Part shown: positions 24,993 to 35,065 of the stretch, piece after piece
Layout: every line of letters starts with the position of its first letter
How positions within the stretch are numbered: position 1 is the first letter of the stretch
Source of the DNA: JAHRVQ01 sp964548025
GTDB lineage: Bacteria; Pseudomonadota; Gammaproteobacteria; Pseudomonadales; Azotimanducaceae
NCBI GenBank assembly: GCA_964548025.1
Contig: CAZJRI010000010.1
Location: 3,549-67,548 of the forward strand
DNA: 64,000 bases
Reading direction: 5' to 3'
Position numbers and translations under genes: made by a program
The notes under the pieces: generated by a model
Told to the model about the DNA's origin: nothing
The model's input: only the letters and a program-made list of their open reading frames with translations
The model's database searches: none

Positions 24993-27353
24993 ATGAGTAG
25001 CCAGAATCTGGCAATTACATTAATGAACAAGAGAAACTGGACCGCGCTATTTGCGCTTGTGTCCGCGATCAGCATTGCCGGGTTAATTTATCTCGGTGGT
25101 GCGACGTATACTGGAGCACCTCCACTAGAAGACTATCGCGCTTCAAATGGAGAAACTATTATCAGCCGTGAGCAGATCAAGCGGGGTGAAGAAGTATTTC
25201 ATCTCAGAGGTCTGATGAGCTGGGGCTCCTTCTGGGGTGATGGTGGTGAACGGGGGCCGGACTTTACGGCTGACGCTCTGCACCGAACCGTTATGAGTAT
25301 GCGAAAATACTACGCGCAACAACTGGGTGGCGGCACTTTATCCCAGTATGACGCGGATGCAATCGCTGCGAGAGTTATTCGTGAGATTCATACCAATACT
25401 TATAGTGAGGACGATGGGCTAATTCGTATTAACGATGCCCAGATTTTCGCCTTCAATGAGTTGAATGAGCACTATACACGAATGTTTACAGACGCCAGTT
25501 ATTCAGAGGCGTTTGATCCTGCAGGATATATTTCAGACCCCGAACAGCTTCGTGATCTAACTGCATTCTTCTTCTGGGGAGGTTGGGTTTCCGGAGCCAA
25601 CAGACCAGGTGAAGAATACAGCTATACTCACAACTGGCCCGGCGATAAAGCTGCTGGTAATACGCCCACTGATGCAACCTTTATGTGGAGTGTATTTTCT
25701 ATCTTCGCTCTGATTTGTGGTATCGGCCTTGTGCTTTATGTTTATGGTCAGATGAAGGATCAGCCTGGTGATGTATTCGAAGGCGGTGACGGAGCAAGCT
25801 ATGAGCAGCAGTCACTCACTACCTATGACCTTGAGAATGAACATGTTCGTCCAACACAGAGAGCTACATATAAGTTCTTCGTGCTTGCGATCATCGTATT
25901 CGGCGTTCAGATTATCGCAGGTATCATCATTGCTACTGACTTTGTCAGACCCTTCGGGATGTCGCTCAATGAGATAATTCCATTCCCAGTAGCTCGTAGC
26001 TATCACACGCTGTTACAGATTTTCTGGTTCTTCATGTGCTGGGTTGGCTATACAATTTTCTTCCTGCCAAGAATTTCCAAAGTTCCACCAGGACAAAAGA
26101 CGCTGATTGATATTCTATTCGCGCTCTGCGTTATCACAGGTGCTGGTGCTCTGTTCGGCATCTACCTCGGCCAGACTGGTATTATCACTGGCAGCATGGC
26201 TTACTGGTTCGGTAGCCAGGGTTGGGAGTTCATGGAACTAGGCAGATTCTTCCAGTTCACACTCCTCGGTGCATTTGCCCTCTGGATTCTCATCATATAT
26301 CGCGGTGTTCAGCCCTGGCTGACAGCGAAGAATATGTGGTCAGTTCCTTCCTGGCTTCTGTACGGCAGTGGCATCATGGTTGCTTTCCTGTTCTTCGGAC
26401 TGTTGATTCAACCGGAAATGAACTTCGCCATCTCTGACTACTGGCGCTGGATGGTTGTACACATGTGGGTTGAGGTTACCTTCGAGGTCTTCACCACAGT
26501 TATCATCGGATACATGCTTGTTCAAATGGGTCTTATCACCCGTCTGATGGCAGAAAGGGTAATCTTCCTCGCTGTAATGTTATTCCTTATCACAGCGACA
26601 ATTGGTATCTCCCATAACTTCTACTGGATTGCGAAGCCGACTGGCATTATCGCACTCGGTAGTGTCTTCTCTACACTACAGGTACTGCCTCTGCTCTTAT
26701 TGACATTGGATGCCTGGCAGATGCGAGAAGAAGGACATACCGCACAGAAGAACCGGGTTGAAGGAAAACAGACCTTCGTTATGGAAGGCGTCTGGTTATT
26801 CATCCTTGGTGTGAACTTCTGGAACATATTCGGCGCCGGTGTATTCGGTTCGCTGATTAACCTGCCTATTGTTAACTACTATGAGCACGCAACTTACCTC
26901 ACAGGTAACCACGCTCACGCAGCCATGTTTGGTGTGAAAGGTAATATTGCACTGGGTGGCATGCTGTTCTGTTGTCAACATCTGTTCCACAAGTCAGCGT
27001 GGAACGCGAAACTGGTTAAGACCTCATTCTGGTCACTTAATATCGGTCTCGCAATGATGATGTTCCTTGATCTGTTCTGGGTAGGACTCTACCAGACATA
27101 TATGGCGTTCTCAGAAGGTACCTGGTACGCACGATCACAGGAAGTTGTTACAGGACCTGTATTCGTATATCTGACATCAGCCAGAACTATCGGCGGTCTG
27201 GTCTTCATCTGGGGTGGTCTGCTACCTCTGATGTGGTTCATTCTTTCCAGAGGCGGGCAGCTTCGCAAGAAAGAAGAAGACGTCGAAGAAGGCGAATGGA
27301 CTGTATACGAGCGAGATTGGGCAGCTCAGGTAGATCCATCGAAAGGTGGCTAG
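24993..27353 (+). CDS. norZ: Quinol-dependent nitric oxide reductase (qNor)
   Basis: 786 residues, single-subunit quinol-oxidising NO reductase that converts 2 NO to N2O in the inner membrane. The N-terminal extension (RGEEVFHLRGLMSWGSFWGDG) replaces the cytochrome c subunit of cNor. About 14 helices follow, with heme/FeB ligands in HTLLQIFWF, HMWVEVTFEVF (His and active-site Glu) and GNHAHAAMFGVKG. GAGGAG lies 8 bases before the ATG. It is followed by a rho-independent terminator. It fits with the NnrS-like, hemerythrin and DUF2249 genes as an NO detoxification set; no nitrite reductase is in the window. Confidence 0.96.
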   Translation: MSSQNLAITLMNKRNWTALFALVSAISIAGLIYLGGATYTGAPPLEDYRASNGETIISREQIKRGEEVFHLRGLMSWGSFWGDGGERGPDFTADALHRTVMSMRKYYAQQLGGGTLSQYDADAIAARVIREIHTNTYSEDDGLIRINDAQIFAFNELNEHYTRMFTDASYSEAFDPAGYISDPEQLRDLTAFFFWGGWVSGANRPGEEYSYTHNWPGDKAAGNTPTDATFMWSVFSIFALICGIGLVLYVYGQMKDQPGDVFEGGDGASYEQQSLTTYDLENEHVRPTQRATYKFFVLAIIVFGVQIIAGIIIATDFVRPFGMSLNEIIPFPVARSYHTLLQIFWFFMCWVGYTIFFLPRISKVPPGQKTLIDILFALCVITGAGALFGIYLGQTGIITGSMAYWFGSQGWEFMELGRFFQFTLLGAFALWILIIYRGVQPWLTAKNMWSVPSWLLYGSGIMVAFLFFGLLIQPEMNFAISDYWRWMVVHMWVEVTFEVFTTVIIGYMLVQMGLITRLMAERVIFLAVMLFLITATIGISHNFYWIAKPTGIIALGSVFSTLQVLPLLLLTLDAWQMREEGHTAQKNRVEGKQTFVMEGVWLFILGVNFWNIFGAGVFGSLINLPIVNYYEHATYLTGNHAHAAMFGVKGNIALGGMLFCCQHLFHKSAWNAKLVKTSFWSLNIGLAMMMFLDLFWVGLYQTYMAFSEGTWYARSQEVVTGPVFVYLTSARTIGGLVFIWGGLLPLMWFILSRGGQLRKKEEDVEEGEWTVYERDWAAQVDPSKGG

Positions 27354-27391
27354 CAGGAGCCAAGTCTCCAATCTATTGTTGACTTGAGGAA

Positions 27392-27444
27392 AGGCCTTGC
27401 AGTGACTCAACCATGTTGAAGATCTGCAAGGCCTCTTTTTTTTT
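27392..27444 (+). terminator. Rho-independent terminator after NO reductase
   Basis: AGGCCTTGCAG (27392-27402) pairs perfectly with CTGCAAGGCCT (27424-27434), followed by C and nine T residues. The loop contains a second small hairpin TCAAC-CAT-GTTGA (27407-27419). Confidence 0.92.
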
Positions 27445-27553
27445 AATCAGTAGCAGATTAGTATTCCCTTCCAAATACCCGATTGAATGAGCAGATCCTT
27501 CTTGGGATTACTGATTCTAGATTCAACACAAACCTCTTTTTGGGAGACAGATC

Positions 27554-28090
27554 ATGAGTTATTTTGATTATTCCAATGCACCTCGTCCGCTGGTTTTAGC
27601 GGTCATCATCGGCGCTGTGCTGATGTTAAGTGCGATGACGTCATCAAAAGAGGTCATGAATCCCGAGATAAAATCAAAAGGCGCATCTGAACATCCCATT
27701 CCGATTGCACTTACCGTCCGCGGTGCATCTGCAGGAATCCAGCCCGCGTACTTTGAGCAGGCTCTCGTCGACGAAATTGTTGCCAACAATCTTTTTTCCG
27801 ATCTTGGTACCGACAGCAACAAACCCTTTTTGTTAAACATCAGGATCATCAGAGTTGAAGCTCCCTCATTTGCACTTAACATGACGGTTGATATGAATGC
27901 TGTATGGGAACTCTCTCACGAATCAAATGGCAGGATACTCACTGAAAAGATCCACTCGACTTATACCGGCGGTGTTTTTGAGGGAGGCATCATTGGCGCC
28001 AACAGAGTACGTGTCGCTGCAGAAGGTGCAGCAAGAGCAAATATCCGCGCCGGATTGGAAATGATTGCACTACTTGATCTCAAGGGTTAA
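27554..28090 (+). CDS. Membrane-anchored protein of unknown function
   Basis: 178 residues; GGGAG precedes the ATG. One N-terminal membrane segment (residues about 12-28) is followed by an alpha/beta domain of ~140 residues with strands PIALTVRGA and FLLNIRIIRVEA. The pattern recalls small periplasmic lipoprotein-like proteins that transport or assembly systems use, but no family can be named. It starts after the NO reductase terminator, so it is a separate unit. Confidence 0.55.
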   Translation: MSYFDYSNAPRPLVLAVIIGAVLMLSAMTSSKEVMNPEIKSKGASEHPIPIALTVRGASAGIQPAYFEQALVDEIVANNLFSDLGTDSNKPFLLNIRIIRVEAPSFALNMTVDMNAVWELSHESNGRILTEKIHSTYTGGVFEGGIIGANRVRVAAEGAARANIRAGLEMIALLDLKG

Positions 28091-28101
28091 ACAAAGGCAG
28101 T

Positions 28102-28854
28102 CTATTCAATAAGACCACGAACTTCCTGCAACCCAGGTCCACCTGGTAGAAACATGACAACCGCGTCATCAAACCCTGCCTCCTCATAGCGAATTAACTT
28201 CTCGCGTAATTCTCCAAGATCCTGCCCTTTCGCCAATTGAATCGTCGACACGATGGCTCGGCCACCACCAGAATCACGATAAGACTTTATCGCCGACACC
28301 ACCTGCTCCACCGACCGATGCATGCCTGAGGCTATCCATCCGTCAAATTCTTCCGCTGCCCTGACGACGTTCTTACCCCAGGTTCCGAAATAAATCGGTG
28401 CGCCCTTGCGAACAACAGCCCAGGGATTGAGATCAATCCCATTTGCAGAATGATCACCGAATATTCGCCTTAGCTGATGGAGATGATCTTCAAACGTTTG
28501 AAACCTGTTGGAGAAATCAGCGTTGTGGATCTCATAGTCATTACTCGTCGAACCTGCACCAACGCCAAGGATGAAGCGCCCGCCAGATATTTGAGAAAGA
28601 GCCCAGGATTTCAATGCAATATCAGTCGGATTATAGAGCGGCAACTGGAGAATGGCTGTACCAATATCAACTGTTTCAGTGACCGCTGCTGCTGCTGACA
28701 AAGCGACAAAGGGGTCAGACATCATAAACCCCCTGCCCATCGCATGAGCCGACCAGATACTCGAATACCCTTCAGATTCAATCTCTCTCGCCTGCTCTGT
28801 AATCGCTTTTGGATCAGTTCCTTCAATAAGACCAAGCAGAACACCCAGATTCAT
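28102..28854 (-). CDS. LLM-class flavin-dependent oxidoreductase
   Basis: 250 residues, shorter than the usual 300-340. Luciferase-like barrel signatures are NLGVLLGLIEG, SIWSAHAMGRGF, VDIGTAILQLP and FILGVGAGS. It probably uses FMNH2 or F420H2 on an unidentified substrate in the cytosol. GGAGGGCGAG precedes the start. Convergent with the preceding hypothetical gene and divergent from the metallo-beta-lactamase-fold gene. Confidence 0.82.
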   Translation of the reverse strand: MNLGVLLGLIEGTDPKAITEQAREIESEGYSSIWSAHAMGRGFMMSDPFVALSAAAAVTETVDIGTAILQLPLYNPTDIALKSWALSQISGGRFILGVGAGSTSNDYEIHNADFSNRFQTFEDHLHQLRRIFGDHSANGIDLNPWAVVRKGAPIYFGTWGKNVVRAAEEFDGWIASGMHRSVEQVVSAIKSYRDSGGGRAIVSTIQLAKGQDLGELREKLIRYEEAGFDDAVVMFLPGGPGLQEVRGLIE

Positions 28855-29038
28855 CTCGCCCTCCTCCCCGGTAAATCATCCAGCTTATACCGACGACTGC
28901 ACAATTTCATGAATTTGATCCGCTGATCCAATCGAACACAGCCAGAGCCTGTACCTGGCGTGCTGTTGGCCAACGAACCTCACCCAATGGTACTATCAAG
29001 ACTCATTTTTCAAGACTCAATTTTGAGGAATAGCAGTA

Positions 29039-30034
29039 ATGCCAGAGCAGATCGCACCTAATCTTTATCGAATCGTTGTACCGCTCCCTGGTAATCCCCT
29101 CAAGGAAATAAACTCATACATTCTTACATCGAATGATCGTAACCTGATCATTGATACCGGTATGAATCGACCTGAATGCAAGGAAGCCATGGACGAAGGT
29201 CTGGGTGAACTGCAGGTTGATCTCAAGAAAACAGATTTTATCGCGACTCACTTACATGCTGACCACCAGGGTCTGATCTCAACTTTGATGACGAATCAAT
29301 CCAAGGCTTATATGGGAGTGAGCGATACCCCGTCTTTCAGGGAAGGTAAAAATACCTGGTCAAAAGATGGCTTCATGGGTGGCTATGCCAAAAAAAGCGG
29401 ATTCCCAGATTCTGATCTTGAAGCATCCATGCAAAACCATCCCGGTTTCAAATACAGTTCTGCAAAAACTGTTGACTATATTGATCTCAGAGAAGGTGAC
29501 TTCTTTGATGTCGGTGACTATCACCTGGAAGTAATTGATACGCCGGGTCATACAGACGGCCATATCTGTCTTTATGACAGGGAGAAAAAACTCTTCATAT
29601 CCGGAGATCATGTACTGGGTGATATCACGCCTAATATCGCTTCCTGGTCAGACGAGGGTGATCCGCTCGCTGACTACATCACCAGTCTAAAAAAGGTTGA
29701 TGCATTCGAAATCGATAAGTGCCTCCCGGGCCACAGGAGCATGATAGATGATTGCCATGGAAGAATAGCCGATCTGATTGAACATCATCGCGAAAGAGCT
29801 AATGAGATTCTGGACATTCTGGAAGAACGCAACATGAATGCTTACGATATTGCATCTCAGATGACCTGGTCCATCAGAGCAAATTCATGGGAGGAATTCC
29901 CGGTAATGCAGCGGTGGTTCGCAACGGGAGAAGCGATCGCACACGTGATTTACCTTGAGCGACAGAATATTGTCCACCGGGACACTGTAAATGATCAGAT
30001 CGTCTACCAGTCAGAAAAAGGTGTGCGGTTGTAG
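29039..30034 (+). CDS. Metallo-beta-lactamase fold hydrolase
   Basis: 331 residues with the zinc motif H71-L-H73-A-D75-H76, then TPGHTDGHI and SGDHVLGDI supplying further metal ligands and CLPGH near residue 230. The C-terminal ~90 residues are helical, as in the group acting on thioesters or lactones. A cytosolic hydrolase; substrate unknown. A GAGGAAT site precedes the ATG. Shares the upstream region with the divergent LLM oxidoreductase. Confidence 0.88.
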   Translation: MPEQIAPNLYRIVVPLPGNPLKEINSYILTSNDRNLIIDTGMNRPECKEAMDEGLGELQVDLKKTDFIATHLHADHQGLISTLMTNQSKAYMGVSDTPSFREGKNTWSKDGFMGGYAKKSGFPDSDLEASMQNHPGFKYSSAKTVDYIDLREGDFFDVGDYHLEVIDTPGHTDGHICLYDREKKLFISGDHVLGDITPNIASWSDEGDPLADYITSLKKVDAFEIDKCLPGHRSMIDDCHGRIADLIEHHRERANEILDILEERNMNAYDIASQMTWSIRANSWEEFPVMQRWFATGEAIAHVIYLERQNIVHRDTVNDQIVYQSEKGVRL

Positions 30035-30124
30035 CAACAATCTTTCATTCTCAAATCAATTAGTAATCAGGATGATGGTGCGATACCCTGACATCTTCTG
30101 CAAAACATCGAAACGGGCTTCAGT

Positions 30125-31492
30125 ATGCAAAAATTAAATTCTTCGATTGTTAAATTCGCTATTTCCTTCATTCTTGCGTCGATATTCATTGCAGGTGCTT
30201 CTGCCAAAGATTTGCGGGCAGGCAGTCCCGGCAGAGAAGGTATGTCTCAGGACAGACTGGACCGGATCACCAACCATATGAATCAGGCAGTCGATGATGG
30301 CGTCATGGTTGGCGGGCTCGGTATGATCGCCCGAAATGGCAAGATCGTCTACAACAAAACCTATGGACTGGCTGATCGTGAAGCAAACAAACCTATGACA
30401 GAAGATGCGATCTTTCGTATCTACTCCATGTCGAAACCCATTACCAGTGTTGCCCTCATGATCCTCTATGAGGAAGGACGACTCTTTCTGAATGATCCCG
30501 TTAGTAAATATATTCCAGAGCTGGCGAATCTTCAGGTAGCGGTTTCTACAGCAGATGGTGGTACCAGTGTTGCGTCCGATGGCACGACCAGCCGCACAAT
30601 TGGTTCGGGAGATGAGTCCAAAATAGGTCAGACTCGGAAGCCAAAACGACAACCGACAGTTCGTGATCTCATGCGTCATACCGCCGGGTTTACCTACGGA
30701 TTTTTCGGCAATACCGAGGTAGACAAGCAGTATCGCGAAAATGGCATTCTTGGGAACAAGGATCTAAAAGAATTCGTCACTGAACTTGGTAAGATTCCCC
30801 TCCAATATGAGCCTGGCACAAAGTGGCACTACAGCGTTTCTGTAGACGTTCAGGGAAGACTGGTTGAAGTTCTCTCAGGGATGAGTTTCGGCGAATTCCT
30901 CGAAACAAGGCTCTTCCAGCCACTCGACATGAAGGATACCAGTTTTACCGTATCGTCAGACAAGAAACCCAGGTTTGCACAACTCTATTCCCCTGAAGGC
31001 ACGGCCGAGGGAAGCGAACTATTCCTCAACAGAAATAAGACCAGCAATCTTGTACCAGCCGGTGAAAGAGCAAGTGCAGGCTACGAAGAAGGTGCTACTT
31101 TCGAAGGTGGCGGTGGCGGTCTTGTTTCGACTGCAGCCGACTATATGCGATTCAGCCAAATGCTGTTGAATGGCGGTGAACTGGACGGTGAACGGATATT
31201 GTCCCCCAAGAGTGTAGAGCTGATGACCACAAATCACCTGGGAGAGTTGCCGATGGGTTTCGGCAGAAACGGCGTTGGATTCGGACTTGGTTTTGCGGTT
31301 GCACTGAATCAGGGAGATGTGGGTGAACTGGGTTCTGCCGGGGAATACAACTGGGGCGGTGCTGCCGGTACACGATTCTGGATAGATCCCCAGGAACAAC
31401 TGATTGGCTTGTTCATGGTGCAGAGTATTCCCCATCGAACGCGACTGGGGACTGAGTTTAAAGTACTTACTTACCAGTCAATAATTAAATAA
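30125..31492 (+). CDS. Serine hydrolase of beta-lactamase class C family
   Basis: 455 residues with a signal peptide ending at GASAK (about residue 27). The catalytic S101-M-S-K104 and Y236-S-V motifs identify the penicillin-binding/esterase class C family, and a Gly-rich EGGGGGLVSTAADYMRF follows. It is a secreted or periplasmic esterase or peptidase-like enzyme; true beta-lactamase activity cannot be claimed. It follows the metallo-hydrolase by 90 bp. Confidence 0.88.
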   Translation: MQKLNSSIVKFAISFILASIFIAGASAKDLRAGSPGREGMSQDRLDRITNHMNQAVDDGVMVGGLGMIARNGKIVYNKTYGLADREANKPMTEDAIFRIYSMSKPITSVALMILYEEGRLFLNDPVSKYIPELANLQVAVSTADGGTSVASDGTTSRTIGSGDESKIGQTRKPKRQPTVRDLMRHTAGFTYGFFGNTEVDKQYRENGILGNKDLKEFVTELGKIPLQYEPGTKWHYSVSVDVQGRLVEVLSGMSFGEFLETRLFQPLDMKDTSFTVSSDKKPRFAQLYSPEGTAEGSELFLNRNKTSNLVPAGERASAGYEEGATFEGGGGGLVSTAADYMRFSQMLLNGGELDGERILSPKSVELMTTNHLGELPMGFGRNGVGFGLGFAVALNQGDVGELGSAGEYNWGGAAGTRFWIDPQEQLIGLFMVQSIPHRTRLGTEFKVLTYQSIIK

Positions 31493-31566
31493 GCCGGTAA
31501 AAGGTCACATAAAAGTACAGATCATGATCCTGCAGAAATGCAGGATCAGACGGTCTCAAACTGGCA

Positions 31567-33630
31567 TCACCCATCGCAACCAGGTCGATCATCTTCGACC
31601 AGAAAAAACGTATACTCAACGCAGTCGTCAGGCGACGGTGCTGTCGGTTCGGGCACGCTGTTTTCAATGGCAGGCATATTTCTCAGGTAAACAATAAGTG
31701 ATCGAACATCCTCTTCATCAAGATTGGAAAGATGATCCCAGATCATTCCCTGCCAATGTAAAGCGTTTCCGCTTTTTGATACACCGCTTCGAATCGCCCT
31801 TGCGATCTCTTCATCCTGCCAACTACCTATTCCGGTAGCCTCATGGGGAGTGATGTTACGAACCCACAGACTACCGAAGGACTGCATGCTGATTTTCAAT
31901 CCGCCGCTGCCATCGTTGCCGTGGCAGAAAGCACAAGAGGTCACTGTATACAGATAGCGACCTCGATGAGCCATATTAATCATCTCAACATTCGCCAGTT
32001 TGCTCTCGTCTACCGCCGGTATACCACCTGAGGCACCTTTGGAAATCTCCGCCGGTGGAATAATGGCGAGCACAGGCGTCTGATACATCACCCAGCACAG
32101 AAAGGAGACCAGGGCGATACAGCTCCATGATGAAGCGGTAATGAGCAGTCCCCTGGTTCGTCCTATCTGCGAGCCGGATGGACGCCCAAGAATAAAATAA
32201 GCGAGTACCGCCAGAACCAGAATGCCCAGTTGACTGTGTATCAGGAAAGTCTGCGGCCATTCGCGGACCGGACCTTCAGGCTCTGTCTCACCATAATTAC
32301 CCGCTTTATAGGTCAATTTCGTCGGATTTCCCATGGGCGGAAATCCTGAGGAGTAACTAATCTTGGCAACGACGGTTTCGACGAAACCATAACGAAGAGG
32401 CATTGGTATGCGATTGGTAACCGGTTCCCTGGATTTCAGGAAACTTGCAACCGCCAGAGCATCCTCCTGGCTAAGATTATGCAGATACATCCAGGGCATA
32501 CCGAAGAAGAAAAGTAATCGATCCGGTGTTCTGCCATTTCTGATGGCATTGGCAACTTCTTCAACCGACCAGGACCCAATGCCTGTTTCGATATCAGGTG
32601 TCAGATTACGACTAACATATACACCATGGGGATAGATCGGTATTCCCATGCCACCGGCAAGATAGTAGTCATCACCACTGTAGATCAGGTCTCTGTTGAC
32701 CTGCGTATGGCATAAACCACACATTTCAGTATGGACTATATAATCACCTCGCTTTATCAGATCTTCGTGATACCCCGGGCCTATTAACACACCTCCGGGT
32801 TCCCACGGTGCCAATCGATGCAGGGATCTGACATAGTTGGCGATATCCCAACGATCTCTGTCAGTCAGCGTATCGACGAAGTCCGGCATGGGCCCCGGCC
32901 TCATGCCTGATGACAATCTGGTCCAGATATCAGTGACATCGGATCCGCCACGATAAGTCCAGGGTGCTGTCAGGTCTCGGGTAGGCACGGGATAATCATC
33001 CATTCTCTCCGACGGTCTTATATCGCCTCTGCCGTCTGATTCATGGCATTCTGCGCAACTCTTCTCGAAGAGTGATCTGCCCCTGGCCAGACTCGCTTCG
33101 TCTGCTTCGACGGGTTTTATAACCTGGATTGATACCGGTGAAGACTCAGGAGGGCCGAAGAGTGAAAATTCCCTGATGTAGGCGATAACATGTCCAATAT
33201 CTTCACTGCTGAGGATATCCTTCCAATACGGCATAGCGCTGGCAACAAGTCCATTCTCGATACTGTGTCTTAGATCAGCATCGCTTGCATCTTCTCCAGG
33301 TAGGGTGGTTTTGTACTTGAATTCACCAACGGTGAAATCTCGTGGTCGAGGGATCAGCGAAGGCGCCGCGGGCCCATCTCCCCTGCCATTAACGCCGTGG
33401 CAGATGGCACAGTGTTTTGTATAGACCTTCTTACCTTGCGATTCGATTGCTTGATTTGTTGTCCCGGGGGGCCATGCCAGGGCTTCGTAGGGTGCCGTTT
33501 GCCAGCTTTCCGCAGGCTCTGCATAGCCAACCCTTGCAAATATTGATCGCCCCAGATCAAGCACAGCGAGAAGACAGACAGTAACGAGGACTATTCGGTT
33601 TCTGGAGAAATTTCTCACTGAACCACCCAC
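31567..33630 (-). CDS. Four-heme membrane cytochrome c
   Basis: 687 residues. An N-terminal signal/anchor is followed by three class I heme sites in order (CAICH, CAECH, CGLCH). Two membrane helices (FLIHSQLGILVLAVLAY and the SWSCIALVSFLCWVMY region) come next, and a fourth heme domain (CAFCH) ends the protein. The layout resembles membrane-attached multiheme dehydrogenase cytochrome subunits fused to an extra cytochrome. Last gene of the FNR-boxed operon with two DUF6644-like membrane proteins and a 29-residue peptide, it likely carries electrons between quinol and periplasmic partners. Confidence 0.85.
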   Translation of the reverse strand: MGGSVRNFSRNRIVLVTVCLLAVLDLGRSIFARVGYAEPAESWQTAPYEALAWPPGTTNQAIESQGKKVYTKHCAICHGVNGRGDGPAAPSLIPRPRDFTVGEFKYKTTLPGEDASDADLRHSIENGLVASAMPYWKDILSSEDIGHVIAYIREFSLFGPPESSPVSIQVIKPVEADEASLARGRSLFEKSCAECHESDGRGDIRPSERMDDYPVPTRDLTAPWTYRGGSDVTDIWTRLSSGMRPGPMPDFVDTLTDRDRWDIANYVRSLHRLAPWEPGGVLIGPGYHEDLIKRGDYIVHTEMCGLCHTQVNRDLIYSGDDYYLAGGMGIPIYPHGVYVSRNLTPDIETGIGSWSVEEVANAIRNGRTPDRLLFFFGMPWMYLHNLSQEDALAVASFLKSREPVTNRIPMPLRYGFVETVVAKISYSSGFPPMGNPTKLTYKAGNYGETEPEGPVREWPQTFLIHSQLGILVLAVLAYFILGRPSGSQIGRTRGLLITASSWSCIALVSFLCWVMYQTPVLAIIPPAEISKGASGGIPAVDESKLANVEMINMAHRGRYLYTVTSCAFCHGNDGSGGLKISMQSFGSLWVRNITPHEATGIGSWQDEEIARAIRSGVSKSGNALHWQGMIWDHLSNLDEEDVRSLIVYLRNMPAIENSVPEPTAPSPDDCVEYTFFLVEDDRPGCDG

Positions 33631-33792
33631 GGAATATTTAAGATCTGCCAGGTGACTTCAATTGAAGTCTGCGATACTGGCAACTGCGTTACAGGAGAAT
33701 GATTGGTTCACTCGTTCCGGAAGGAAAGAAATGGATTATGAAAACATAATTCTTCGAACTGATATCGACTTTTACGAACCTTCAACCCAATA

Positions 33793-33882
33793 TCATGAAT
33801 ACATCATTTGAGATGTAACGAAAATAAACAGGACCGCAGCGAAGACCAGTATCATTGTTACATTTTGCCAGCCCTTAGACAT
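33793..33882 (-). CDS. 29-residue single-helix membrane peptide
   Basis: Too short for standard gene calling. The frame encodes 29 residues: MSKGWQNV, then a hydrophobic helix of about 16 residues (TMILVFAAVLFIFVTS) and QMMYS. AAAGGAG stands 6-7 bases before the ATG, one of the best ribosome sites in the window. It lies in the 300-bp gap between the DUF6644-like gene and the four-heme cytochrome gene on the same strand, so it may be a small subunit of that complex, as with tiny subunits of bd and cbb3 oxidases. Expression is unproven. Confidence 0.62.
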   Translation of the reverse strand: MSKGWQNVTMILVFAAVLFIFVTSQMMYS

Positions 33883-33929
33883 GCGTATCTCCTTTAGGTG
33901 TTTGGTTAATTTGAGTCATCGATCGCGAG

Positions 33930-34439
33930 TTATAGTCCCCAGGGAATCAATCGTCCCCAATAGACAACACCGATCCAGAGGAATAAGGAAGAACCCGCAA
34001 TGACTTTGGCAAACTGGGGGGCGTCTTCACCTGCACCCAGATTATCGGTTGCCTTGGCCATACCACTACCGTAGAGCATCGCCAGATTAATTCCTGCAAG
34101 CAGAATAAAGACAAGTTTTATCTGAAGATAGTGGTCCACGGCCAATGCCTCAAGCGGGTGGGTTTTGACGTTAGCCCATAAACCGGTAACGAAAATGAGT
34201 CCACTGAAAACACAGAGTACAAATCCCAATACCGCCCAGGGTAGTAACTTACGCAGAGGTGCAAGCGGTATTTGTTTCGCCACCCCAAGCAGGCGAATGT
34301 CGAATATGGTAATCAGACCAACCAACAGCACAAGGCCGAGAAAGTGTAAAAACTCACACAAGGGCCAGACCCAGCGGTAGGCACCAATGAGTTCTTCTAC
34401 GAATGTAATTTGAAGAAATGTTTCAGGTAATCCCAGCAT
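33930..34439 (-). CDS. Four-helix membrane protein, DUF6644-like (second)
   Basis: 169 residues with four predicted helices. The first contains CEFLHFLGLVLLVG, where His could be a heme b ligand, and HYLQIKLVFILLAG has another His. It is a distant paralogue of the adjacent upstream gene, and the pair may form a membrane quinol-interacting unit for the four-heme cytochrome. Family assignment is from resemblance only. Confidence 0.7.
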   Translation of the reverse strand: MLGLPETFLQITFVEELIGAYRWVWPLCEFLHFLGLVLLVGLITIFDIRLLGVAKQIPLAPLRKLLPWAVLGFVLCVFSGLIFVTGLWANVKTHPLEALAVDHYLQIKLVFILLAGINLAMLYGSGMAKATDNLGAGEDAPQFAKVIAGSSLFLWIGVVYWGRLIPWGL

Positions 34440-34474
34440 GGACTAGTTCCTTTTCTTTTGAAGGATGGGTTCCA

Positions 34475-35065
34475 TCAGGAACTCTGTTCGTCTGAATCTA
34501 TTAAACCCAGCTTATTCCCAAACAGGTACCCAACAACCGCAGCCAGACCCAGGAAGACAATAACAGCACCTGCAGTCTCCAGTTTTGTCGGCAAACTATA
34601 TGCAGCAACACGCCCGGCAAGAACAGCTACAAGCCAGAAGAAAATCAAAGCAATCGACATCTTCTTTGCGCTCTCAGGCAAGGCAGATTCATCCTGGCTA
34701 TCCCTGACCTGCTCTATCCCCCTTTTGATTTTCTGGAGGAATACCAGCGCGAAAATCACCGCGACTAATTTAATGTAAATTGTAAAGTCATCGACCAGAT
34801 AATCGGTCGGATAAAGACACATCAGCACAGCACCAGTTAAGGCATTGATCAGAAGTCCGACGTACATGAGAGGGAAAAAATCCAGCATCGCTGCGAGCGG
34901 GATGCCGCGGCCGACGCCCAGTATTCGCATTGCAGCTGCACTGCTAATGCCAACAAGAAATGTAAGTCCGATCGTATGAAAAGCCAGGACAACAACGTAT
35001 GCCGTCGAAGATTCCTTGACCCACATAGAGAAACCGCTGGCTTCGAGCGCCTCTAAGTACTCCAT
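34475..35065 (-). CDS. Four-helix membrane protein, DUF6644-like (first)
   Basis: 196 residues: an N-terminal amphipathic segment (LEALEASGFSMWVKESS), then helices with FHTIGLTFLVG (His in the same position as HFLG in its neighbour), a P-rich loop and three more helices, ending in a charged tail. AGAGGATAAGGG precedes the start. First gene of the operon whose promoter region holds a perfect FNR/DNR box at 35184-35197. Confidence 0.72.
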   Translation of the reverse strand: MEYLEALEASGFSMWVKESSTAYVVVLAFHTIGLTFLVGISSAAAMRILGVGRGIPLAAMLDFFPLMYVGLLINALTGAVLMCLYPTDYLVDDFTIYIKLVAVIFALVFLQKIKRGIEQVRDSQDESALPESAKKMSIALIFFWLVAVLAGRVAAYSLPTKLETAGAVIVFLGLAAVVGYLFGNKLGLIDSDEQSS

